49,163 bases of DNA from NCBI GenBank assembly GCA_030680175.1, contig JAUXWO010000022.1:1-49163 (forward strand), in the 5' to 3' direction. This stretch comes from Vicinamibacterales bacterium. GTDB lineage: Bacteria; Acidobacteriota; Vicinamibacteria; Vicinamibacterales; UBA2999. Positions 32,322 to 39,449 of this stretch are shown piece after piece. Made by a program: the position numbers and the translations under genes. Position 1 is the first letter of the stretch. Every line of letters begins with the position of its first letter. The notes beneath the pieces were generated by a model, which saw only the letters and a list, made by a program, of their open reading frames with translations, had not been told where the DNA came from and searched no databases.

Positions 32322-32607
32322 CATCCGCAGATGACGCAGATGACGCAGATGATCCAGATGATCCAGATGGTCCAGATGATCCAGATCAGGCCAGGGTCCA
32401 GGATCGTCGGCAGCGAGATGTGCGTCCCGCGGTCGGCCTGGCCGACCGGGCACGCGGCCGGATGGCGCCGGCGTGAGTGGCGTCTCGCGCGGGTGGTGGC
32501 CACTCACGCCGGTGCCATTCGGCCGCGTGCCAGGCTGCCGGTCATGACCGGCAGCCGCGGGACGCCGCAGCGTGCGTCATCTGCGTCATCCGCGTCATCT
32601 GCGGATG
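32322..32607. repeat. 286-bp nested palindromic element with 9-bp terminal repeats
   Basis: The outer arms are 9-bp periodic: GATGACGCA and GATGATCCA units at 32330-32390, and complementary units at 32574-32607, ending CATCCGCAGATG / CATCTGCGGATG. Inside, TGCGTCCCGCGG (32421-32432) faces CCGCGGGACG (32555-32564). A 32-bp arm at 32450-32481 pairs with 32499-32530 with two mismatches, around a 17-nt apex. A perfect 20-bp palindrome, CTGCCGGTCATGACCGGCAG, lies at 32535-32554. The element sits in the 474-bp gap between the SRPBCC gene and the permease. The remaining 160 bp hold only the presumed permease promoter. Confidence 0.8.
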
Positions 32608-32767
32608 ATCCCATGGTGGGTTTGGTGGCGCCTGGATCCTTGGGGCGCGCCGGGGTCGTGTCGGCCGATCCGCTCGCCCCTTCACTCGTCCCAGGCGGCG
32701 CCGTCCTGGTCTTGGTTCCCCCTCCCGCTCGGCGTAAGCTGATCGCCGACCACATCCCGGGGGAGCC

Positions 32768-35209
32768 ATGTTCGAGACACTCTGGCAGGACATCCGCCTG
32801 ACGTGGCGGATGATGGCGCGGCAGAAGGCGTTCTCCGCCGCCGCGCTCCTCACCCTCGCGCTCGGCATCGGCGCCAACACCGCCATCTTCTCCATCGTCC
32901 ACGGCGTCCTGCTGCGGCCCCTGCCGTATCCCGAGCCGGACCGGCTCGTGCAGGTGTCGGAGGCGCACCCCGGTGCGAATGCGCCGATCGCCGCCCCCCT
33001 CTTCAGCCACTTCACCTACAACGCCTGGCGCGAGGCGCCGACGACCGTGGAGGACGTGGGCGGGTTCACCAACCGCGCCTACATCGTGGAGGGCGCGGCG
33101 GGCCGCGTGCGCGGCGCGGCGTTGACCCCCCAGATCTTCGGGCTGCTGCGGGCCACGCCGCTGGCGGGCCGCCTGCTCGACGAACGAGATGCGGCGGCAG
33201 GCGCCGAGCCCGTCGTCGTCCTGAGCCACGGCTACTGGCAGGAGCGCTACGGCGGTGACCCGGCCGTCGTCGGACGCGTGATCGACCTCGACACCGAGGC
33301 CCACACGATCGTCGGCATCATGCCGGCCGGCTTCTACTTCCCGGAGCGCCAGCATCGCCTCTGGACGGCGTACCGTGTCCCGCCATCGGCGGACGTGCAG
33401 GGCATCGCGCTCTTCGGCGCGATCGCGCGGCTGCGTCCGGGCGTGACGCCCGAGCAGGCGGCCGCGGAGGCCACGGGCGTGGCGCGCGGCGCGGAACGCA
33501 ACGAGATGATCGCGAACCTGGTGTTCGGCGTCGGCGGCCCTGTCGCCGTCAGCGCGCGCACCCTGCTCGACCAGATGACGGCCGGCGTCCGCCCCGCGCT
33601 CGTCCTGCTGCTGGCCGCTGTCGGCCTCGTGCTGCTCATCGCCTGCGCGAACGTCGCGAACCTGTTCCTGTCGCGCGGCGCGGCGCGCCGGCGCGAGATT
33701 GCCATTCGCGCCGCGGTCGGCGCAGGAAGTGGGCGGCTCGCCCGCCAACTGCTGACCGAGAGCCTGACGTACGCGGTCGTGGGGGGCGCCCTCGGCCTCG
33801 GACTCGGCTGGGCGCTCACGCGCCTGCTGCCGGCCCTGGCGCCGCAAGGGTTTCCGAGACTGGACGACGTGGCGGTGGATGTGCGGGTGATGGCCTTTGC
33901 GGCGATCGTCTCGATCGTCGCGGGCCTGCTCGCGGGCGTCGTGCCGGCCTGGCGCGGCGCGCGGCCCGATCTCGTCCCGGCGTTGCGCGAGTCGGCCGGC
34001 GCGTCGGGCGGCCCCCGCGCGCGCCGCGTGCGGGCCGCGCTGCTGGTCGCGGAAGCCGCACTCGCCGTGGTCCTGATCGTCGGTGCGGCGCTGCTGGCGC
34101 GCAGCTTCGTGGCGCTCGTCCAGGTGGACGCCGGGTACGATCCAGACAACGTCCTGACCGCGCGGTTGCACGTGCCGGGGCCCGCGACCGGGAGGGCCGA
34201 TCGCGTCGGCAGCATCCTGGAACCGCTGCTGGAGCGGTTGCGCGCCACGCCGGGGGTGGAGGCGGCCGGCGCCACCAACATGGCGCCGCTCGGCGGCTCG
34301 ACCGCCATCATGGGTTTCAACATCCGCGGCGGCGACGGCGAGGAACGGGAGGCACGTGCGCTGGCGTACGTCGTCACGCCCGGCTACGCCGAGGCGTTGA
34401 GCCTGCGCCTGCGTGACGGGCGGCTGTTCACGGCCGGCGATCTGGGTGGTGGCGGACGGACGATGCTCGTCAACGAGGAGTTCGTCCGCACCTACCTCAT
34501 CGACGGACGGCCCGTCGTCGGCAGGACGATCACCTTGCCCGGGCCTCCCGAAGAACCGGCGGCTGACGTCGAGATCGTCGGCGTCGTGGCCAACGTGCTG
34601 AAGGACGGGTTCGATCGCCGGCCGCAAGCCGAGATCTACCAGCTGCCACGGTCGGGCGCCAGGTATGCGGGCGATGTGAGCGTCGTGCTGAAGACGACGG
34701 GCGATCCCACCGCCCTCGCGCCCACCGTGCGGGCCATCCTGGGCGAGATCGATCGACAGGCGGTCCTCGACCCGGTGGCCACGCTCGCCAGTCAGGTGGA
34801 TCGCTCGGTGTCGGAACCGCGCTTCGCGGCCCTGGTGCTGCTCGCGTTTGCCGGCCTCGCGCTCGTACTCGCCGCCACGGGGCTCTACGGCGTGCTGTCG
34901 CACACCGTCGTGCAGCGGCGGCGCGAGATGGGCGTGCGTCTGGCGATCGGCGCCACGCGAAGCGACATCGTGCGGCTGATCGTCGGGCAGGGGCTCGGCG
35001 TGACGGCGCTCGGGCTCGGCCTGGGACTCGTGGCGGCGATCGGCACGACGCGCCTGATGGAGGGCCTGCTGTTCGGGATCACGCCGCTCGACACGGTGGC
35101 CTTCGCGGCCGCGCCGGCGCTGCTGTTCGCCGTGTCGCTGGTGGCCTGCCTGCTGCCGGCGCTCCGCGCCGCTGCCACGGACCCGGTGGAGGCGCTCCGG
35201 AGCGAATGA
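32768..35209 (+). CDS. MacB/FtsX-like orphan ABC permease, acidobacterial duplicated type
   Basis: The 813-residue protein opens LWQDIRLTWRMMARQKAFSA and has the first membrane helix with ALGIGANTAIFSIVHGVLLR. A periplasmic MacB-core domain follows (YIVEGAAGRVRGAALTPQIF, VVLSHGYWQERYGGDP). The FtsX helices come next (LVLLLAAVGLVLLIACANVA with LFLSRGAARRREIAIRAAVG). A second periplasmic and FtsX half repeats the pattern (QRRREMGVRLAIGATRSDIV). This duplicated architecture matches the acidobacterial orphan permease family. No ATPase gene is adjacent, as is usual for these. The substrate is unknown. ATG preceded by GGGGGAG. Confidence 0.9.
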   Translation: MFETLWQDIRLTWRMMARQKAFSAAALLTLALGIGANTAIFSIVHGVLLRPLPYPEPDRLVQVSEAHPGANAPIAAPLFSHFTYNAWREAPTTVEDVGGFTNRAYIVEGAAGRVRGAALTPQIFGLLRATPLAGRLLDERDAAAGAEPVVVLSHGYWQERYGGDPAVVGRVIDLDTEAHTIVGIMPAGFYFPERQHRLWTAYRVPPSADVQGIALFGAIARLRPGVTPEQAAAEATGVARGAERNEMIANLVFGVGGPVAVSARTLLDQMTAGVRPALVLLLAAVGLVLLIACANVANLFLSRGAARRREIAIRAAVGAGSGRLARQLLTESLTYAVVGGALGLGLGWALTRLLPALAPQGFPRLDDVAVDVRVMAFAAIVSIVAGLLAGVVPAWRGARPDLVPALRESAGASGGPRARRVRAALLVAEAALAVVLIVGAALLARSFVALVQVDAGYDPDNVLTARLHVPGPATGRADRVGSILEPLLERLRATPGVEAAGATNMAPLGGSTAIMGFNIRGGDGEEREARALAYVVTPGYAEALSLRLRDGRLFTAGDLGGGGRTMLVNEEFVRTYLIDGRPVVGRTITLPGPPEEPAADVEIVGVVANVLKDGFDRRPQAEIYQLPRSGARYAGDVSVVLKTTGDPTALAPTVRAILGEIDRQAVLDPVATLASQVDRSVSEPRFAALVLLAFAGLALVLAATGLYGVLSHTVVQRRREMGVRLAIGATRSDIVRLIVGQGLGVTALGLGLGLVAAIGTTRLMEGLLFGITPLDTVAFAAAPALLFAVSLVACLLPALRAAATDPVEALRSE

Positions 35210-35218
35210 GCCCGGAGC

Positions 35219-35367
35219 ATCACGTACAAACACGAAGGACACGAGGAAACGAAGGACGCACGACACTACGGCTTCAGTAGAATGTCGCCACGGACATTCG
35301 CAACGCCGTAATCGCCGTGAATCGATTCGTGCGTCCTCGTGGTGTTCGTGAGCTTCGTGTGTGTCCG
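35219..35367. repeat. CACGAAGG-family element, copy left of the osmC-like gene
   Basis: It starts with ATCACGTACAAACACG (35219-35234) and CACGAAGGAC-type units. It ends with a complementary arm (CGTGCGTCCTCGTGGTGTTC) and CGTGTGTGTCCG (35356-35367), a variant of the family end CGTGTTTGTCCG. The left end is 10 bp from the permease stop. The first 16 bp are the exact complement of the last 16 bp of the copy ending at 36024. Confidence 0.7.
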
Positions 35368-35410
35368 GGTGTCAGTGGCCCGGGTGCGGCGCACGGCAGG
35401 TGGACCGGAA

Positions 35411-35893
35411 ATGGAGAAGGCGCGCGTGTCGGAACACAGAGCAACGATTCACTGGCGGATGGGGGAGGGGACGTTCCTCAAGGGGCGGTACTCACGCGAG
35501 CACACGTGGGCGTTCGATGGAGGCGTGACCGTGCCGGCGTCGCCGTCGCCGTCGGTCGTGCCCCTGCCATACTCCAACCCGGCGCACGTGGATCCCGAGG
35601 AGGCATTCGTCGCTGCGATCGCCAGCTGCCACATGCTGACGTTTCTGCACCTCGCCTCGCGGGCCGGCTACGACATCGCGGCGTATCAGGACGATGCGGT
35701 GGGCGAGATGTCACGCAATGCGGAGGGCCGGCTCTGGGTGAGCCGGGTCACCCTGGCGCCGCGCATCGATTACGTGGGTATCGCTCGTCCCGACGCGGCG
35801 GCCGAGTCCGCACTCCACCACGCCGCACACGAGGAATGCTTCATCGCCAACTCCGTGCGGACAGAAATCCTGGTTCGCCCGCCCGTGGAGTGA
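35411..35893 (+). CDS. OsmC-family peroxiredoxin-like protein
   Basis: The 160-residue protein has the two OsmC/Ohr cysteines, in AIASCHMLTFLHLAS and HEECFIANSVRTEI, and the family segment NPAHVDPEEAFVAA. Such proteins reduce organic hydroperoxides using dithiol reductants in the cytoplasm. The ATG at MEKARVSEHRATI was chosen because the upstream in-frame residues are translated repeat sequence. It is monocistronic and lies between two copies of the CACGAAGG repeat whose outermost 16 bp are perfect inverted repeats. This suggests the gene and flanks may have moved or rearranged as a unit. Confidence 0.87.
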   Translation: MEKARVSEHRATIHWRMGEGTFLKGRYSREHTWAFDGGVTVPASPSPSVVPLPYSNPAHVDPEEAFVAAIASCHMLTFLHLASRAGYDIAAYQDDAVGEMSRNAEGRLWVSRVTLAPRIDYVGIARPDAAAESALHHAAHEECFIANSVRTEILVRPPVE

Positions 35894-35900
35894 GACTTCC

Positions 35901-36024
35901 TTGTTCGTCTTCGTGGCCTTCGTGACCTTCCCGCCTCCGCTCGCAGATCACGCACCGGCGGGCTACGGCGAGGTCTCGCCGTTAGCGGCCTTCGGCCGCG
36001 GAGGCGGACGTGTTTGTACGTGAT
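35901..36024. repeat. CACGAAGG-family element, copy right of the osmC-like gene
   Basis: The stretch matches the right half of the element at 4240-4449: CTTCGTGGCCTTCGTGACCT, the hairpin CGGCGAG-GT-CTCGCCG, the hairpin GCGGCC-TTC-GGCCGC, then CGTGTTTGTACGTGAT (36009-36024). The stems are identical to the 4-kb copy while the second loop differs (TTC against GTC). Its last base overlaps the stop codon of the M1 peptidase gene. Confidence 0.78.
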
Positions 36025-37643
36025 CAGGGTTCGCGGGTGAACGGGCCTGGATCGAAGAGCAGCCACGTGTCCGGGTCGAGCGTGACCGCCTGGGGTTCGG
36101 TGTCTGAGGCGAGCGTGAACGTCGCCTCCCGGCCCGTCAGCGCGACGCGCTCGAGGCGTGGCACGTCCTGGCCGGCCATACCGAGGCCGATCTCGATCGG
36201 CAGCTGGTAGGCCTCGGCCTCCTGCGTCTGCCTGACCGTCACGGTGACCTGCCTGGTGGCCGCGTCATACCGCCACTGGCCCTCGAGCCGCGGCACGCCG
36301 CTGCGCGTCAGCCACTGGGCGAAGAACGGCGTCAGGTCCCGCCCCGACACGCCCTCCATCACGCGGCGCAGATCGTCGGTGGACGCGTTTCGAACGCGGT
36401 AACGCGCGTACCACTCGCGCATGCCCTCCCAGAACGCCGTGGTGCCGACCTCGGCCCGCAGCATGTGCAGCACCCACGCGCCCTTCTGGTAGACGAGGGC
36501 GTTCAGGACGCGCGTCATGTCGTCGAGGTTCCGGTGGACGATGGGCGTGCCGGGCAGCTTCAGTTCCGTCTGCAGCACCGTGGCGCGGCTGCGCCGCAGG
36601 CCGTCGACGAAGGCATCGCGCCCTTCGACGTGCTCCGTGTAGAGCAGCGTGAAGTAGGTGGCGAAGCCCTCGCTCAGCCAGACGTCGTCCCAGTCGTCCT
36701 CCGTCACCGCGTTGCCCCACCACTGGTGGGCGACCTCGTGCACGACGGGGCCGGTGCCCGCGGCGACGCCCTTCTCGCCGTAGAAGATCGCCGAGGCGTA
36801 CTCGACGCCGCCGCCCATGCCCGTCGCCTGGATGTTGGCGAGCTTCTCGTACGGGTACGGCCCGATGCGCTCGATGAAGAACGCCATCGCCCGGCGCGTC
36901 GTCTCCTCGAAGAGCGCGCGGCCCGTGTCGCGATCCTCGGGGAAGACCCAGGTCTGCAGCGGGATGCCGTGCACGTCACCGGCATGGTGGACCGAGAACG
37001 GGGCGGCGGCCAGCGCGTAGAGCCACGACGGGATCGGCGCCGACTGACGCCAGTGCGTCAGCCGCCGGCCCTCGGGCAGGTCGCGCGTTTCGATCAGCCG
37101 GCCGTTCGAGATCACCTGGTACGACGCGGGCGCGGTGACGAGGAACTCGCCCGTGGCCTTGTCGTACGGATGGTCGATCATCGGCAGCCAGTGGCGGGCG
37201 CGGTGCGGCCAGTTCTCGCTGAAGACCACCCGGGCGCCGTGCAGGTTGGTGTGCACGCGCAGGCCCTCGCGCGGGACGCCGCCGTACCGGATGGTGTAGG
37301 TCACCTGGCCGCCGCGAGCCAGGCCCGGCGGCAGCGGCAGGCGAAGCCGGTCGTCCGCATGCGTGAACGCGATGGGACGGCCACCTGCCGTCACGGAGGC
37401 TACCGTCATGCCCGTGCCGTCCGCCGCGGCGACGAGGTCGAGCGTGACCTCGCGCACGGCGGCATCCATGAGCCGCAGCGTGACCTGGGCTTCAGCCGCA
37501 ATGGCGGCCGAGTCGCCGGCCAGCGTCAGGGTGAAGGCGTAGTGCAGGGCATCGAGCCCGGGTTGGCGCGGATACGTGTCCGCGGCGAGGGGCGTGGCGG
37601 CGAGACCGAGGAGCAGGCCCGCGAGCAGGGATCGCATGCGCAT
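36024..37643 (-). CDS. Exported M1-family metallopeptidase
   Basis: The 539-residue protein has a signal peptide (RSLLAGLLLGLAATPLAADT). The M1 aminopeptidase signatures are HEVAHQWWGNAVTEDD (HExxH, near residue 300), the third zinc ligand Glu in WLSEGFATYF, and GMGGGVEYASAIFY in place of the exopeptidase GAMEN motif. The GAMEN change suggests altered N-terminus recognition. A beta domain follows (QWLTRSGVPRLEGQWRYD). It probably cleaves peptides outside the cytoplasm. ATG-CGC-ATG offers two starts 6 bp apart. It lies 14 bp after the conserved hypothetical gene, in an operon of three. Confidence 0.87.
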   Translation of the reverse strand: MRMRSLLAGLLLGLAATPLAADTYPRQPGLDALHYAFTLTLAGDSAAIAAEAQVTLRLMDAAVREVTLDLVAAADGTGMTVASVTAGGRPIAFTHADDRLRLPLPPGLARGGQVTYTIRYGGVPREGLRVHTNLHGARVVFSENWPHRARHWLPMIDHPYDKATGEFLVTAPASYQVISNGRLIETRDLPEGRRLTHWRQSAPIPSWLYALAAAPFSVHHAGDVHGIPLQTWVFPEDRDTGRALFEETTRRAMAFFIERIGPYPYEKLANIQATGMGGGVEYASAIFYGEKGVAAGTGPVVHEVAHQWWGNAVTEDDWDDVWLSEGFATYFTLLYTEHVEGRDAFVDGLRRSRATVLQTELKLPGTPIVHRNLDDMTRVLNALVYQKGAWVLHMLRAEVGTTAFWEGMREWYARYRVRNASTDDLRRVMEGVSGRDLTPFFAQWLTRSGVPRLEGQWRYDAATRQVTVTVRQTQEAEAYQLPIEIGLGMAGQDVPRLERVALTGREATFTLASDTEPQAVTLDPDTWLLFDPGPFTREP

Positions 37644-37657
37644 GGCCCGCCACGGTA

Positions 37658-38062
37658 TCACGCGCCCGGCGCCAGGCGATCCGGGAGCACGAACGTCGCG
37701 CGCGCCCGATCCGACCAGAGCGTGGCCTCGTGGTAGTAGCGGTCGAGGACGGAGGGTTTCCACGTCAGCAGATCCGGATGCGCGGTGGCGAACGACTCCC
37801 ACGTGCCGGCCTCGCTTCCGTGCATCCGTTCGTGCACCAGCACCAGATACGCCCACGTGATCGTCGCGTGGAAGAGCATCGGTGCGCCCTTGGCGGCGGC
37901 AAAGCGCTGCAGGTCGGCCATGAAGCGCGCGGCCGCCTCCGCGAGCGGCCACCGGCGCAGATAGAGCCACGCCATCCGGACGTGGTCCCGGTGCGGGAAC
38001 TCGCCCAGCGAGCCCTCGGCGAACTGCGTCATGAGCGTGTCGTCGTCGAGCGGTGCGGTCAT
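37658..38062 (-). CDS. Conserved protein of unknown function with FPHRDHVRMAW motif
   Basis: The 134-residue protein is largely helical. Recognisable segments are GEFPHRDHVRMAWLYLRRWP, HATITWAYLVLVHERMHGSE, and a Trp/Leu-rich end (LLTWKPSVLDRYYHEATLWS). The spaced histidines (HRDH, HAT, HERMH) could bind a metal, as in some small helical hydrolases or DinB-like folds, but that is speculation. I do not know a function for the family. The start overlaps the upstream RHH-like gene by ATGA. No signal peptide. Confidence 0.65.
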   Translation of the reverse strand: MTAPLDDDTLMTQFAEGSLGEFPHRDHVRMAWLYLRRWPLAEAAARFMADLQRFAAAKGAPMLFHATITWAYLVLVHERMHGSEAGTWESFATAHPDLLTWKPSVLDRYYHEATLWSDRARATFVLPDRLAPGA

Positions 38063-38367
38063 GCGGGCCTCCGTGGCGGCGGGGTTTCCGTGAGGCGGTG
38101 GGCGTCGGCGGCCGTCAGGTCGAGTCCGAAGACCCGTCGCAGCTCATCGATCCGGCCCCGCGTCTCGTCGGAGAACGGCGCCCGCCCTTCGAAGGCGTGG
38201 AGGACGATCCCTTCGAGCAGGTCGCCGAGCGTGAGGTCGTGGTAGTCAGCGAGGGCCTTCAGCACCTTCAGCAGGCGCTTCTCGAGGCGGACGCCCGTCT
38301 GCACGCGCTCAATCGTCGTGGACCTCTTGTTTTGGTCAACAGGTAACATGGTAACAATGTAACACAT
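38059..38367 (-). CDS. Small ribbon-helix-helix-like protein
   Basis: The protein of up to 102 residues has a strand-helix-helix pattern: TTIERVQTGVRLEKRLLKVL, then ALADYHDLTLGDLLEGIVLH. This resembles CopG/Arc-type ribbon-helix-helix DNA-binding domains, here predicted and not proven. Its start is uncertain. The ATG at 38367 puts three GTTAC repeats inside the coding region, while an ATG at 38349 (MLPVDQNK) would leave two of the three upstream, partly overlapping the new start. Neither has a good ribosome-binding site. It is the first gene of an operon with the unknown gene (ATGA overlap) and the M1 peptidase, so it may control them. Confidence 0.6.
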   Translation of the reverse strand: MCYIVTMLPVDQNKRSTTIERVQTGVRLEKRLLKVLKALADYHDLTLGDLLEGIVLHAFEGRAPFSDETRGRIDELRRVFGLDLTAADAHRLTETPPPRRPA

Positions 38368-38591
38368 GGCGGTGTCGTTACTTCAACATCCGGCCACCCG
38401 GGACAGCCGCTGGCCCGAAATCTGCACAATGAATCGGAGAGTCACGGATCTGGGCGCATCCGCACACCATTCACACGGTGGTTGGCGCGTATTTGAACCA
38501 GATCCAAGGGATCCCGCCGACGCGGTGTTGGTGGGCGGACGTGTGCGGTGTGCGGCCCGGTGTGCGGCCGCCGCCAGTGAGGGAGAATGGT

Positions 38592-39365
38592 ATGGTTACG
38601 AATCAGCGGGGCCACGCGAGCACGATGCCCGAGGCTGCGGCCGCGTTCATGAGGCGACCAGTGGAGACCGATGTTGAGCGTCTACAGGCGCGCGTCCGTG
38701 ATCTCGAGACGCTCTGCGCCGAGGTCTATGTGGCCGCGGTCGAGCTCGGCCTGCCCCAGGATCTCCTGAACCGGCTCTGGTCGGTGGTATCCGACGGCCA
38801 GATGCCGCACGCGTTCGCGATCGACGCGCCCGCGTTCCTGCCGCCCAAGGCGCCGCCGGCCGAACCGCCCCCCGTGCCGGTCCCCGATCCCGTCCAGCAG
38901 TGGATCGAGAGCCAGCCGCCATTTCCCGCGCGCCGCGACGCGACGGGGCCGCGCCCCGTTGATCCGCAGCTCCAGCCGCTTGCGGCCCGGCGCACCGTGC
39001 TCGTCGTCGACGACGATGTGATGATGCTCGAGGTGCTCATCCGCATCCTCGCCCGCGAGAACTACGAACTCCTCACGGCCTCGTCGGGGCCCGAGGCCCT
39101 GGCGCTCGTCGAGTCGAGGGGCGGCAGCCTCGATCTGCTCGTCACCGACTTCTCGATGCCGGAGATGCGGGGGCGCGAACTCGCCGAGCGCGTGCGGCAG
39201 CACCACCCCGAGATCAAGGTGCTCTACCAGACGGGCTTCAGCGATCTCCTGTTCGAGGACCGCGCCGAGCTCGAAGAGGGGTCGGCGTTCCTGGAGAAGC
39301 CGTTCACGGCGCGCGGGCTGCGCGAAGCGGCGCGGCTCGTCCTCTTCGGCGCCCTCAACCCGTAA
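38592..39365 (+). CDS. Response regulator receiver protein with N-terminal helical region
   Basis: The 257-residue protein has an N-terminal helix likely to form a coiled coil (VETDVERLQARVRDLETLCA) and a Pro-rich linker (PPKAPPAEPPPVPVPDP). A C-terminal receiver domain follows. The receiver shows the acidic pair VLVVDDDVMM, the phospho-acceptor Asp near residue 186 in LLVTDFSMPEM, and the switch Lys in FLEKPFTARGL. There is no output domain, so it signals by protein contacts or takes part in a phosphorelay. The ATG with GGGAG 6 nt upstream was preferred. The 224 bp upstream to 38367 hold GTGTGCGG repeats and no other gene. It has no neighbouring kinase; the PYP-like kinase is 10 kb away. Confidence 0.84.
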   Translation: MVTNQRGHASTMPEAAAAFMRRPVETDVERLQARVRDLETLCAEVYVAAVELGLPQDLLNRLWSVVSDGQMPHAFAIDAPAFLPPKAPPAEPPPVPVPDPVQQWIESQPPFPARRDATGPRPVDPQLQPLAARRTVLVVDDDVMMLEVLIRILARENYELLTASSGPEALALVESRGGSLDLLVTDFSMPEMRGRELAERVRQHHPEIKVLYQTGFSDLLFEDRAELEEGSAFLEKPFTARGLREAARLVLFGALNP

Positions 39366-39449
39366 CGATCAGCGCCGGCGCGCGCCGGGCGTCGGCCCAC
39401 GCCTCGTCCCAGGCGGACTCCCTCCGTGGGGTTCGCGTATCCTGTAGGG

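Noticed and set aside
32330-32390. Possible CRISPR array in the 9-bp repeats
   Set aside because: The units are 9 bp, contiguous and without spacers, and they are matched by complementary units 240 bp away, so they are palindrome arms. No cas gene is present.
32504-35266. A 920-codon minus-strand frame antisense to the orphan permease
   Set aside because: The permease on plus has clear membrane helices and family motifs, and the antisense product is low-complexity.
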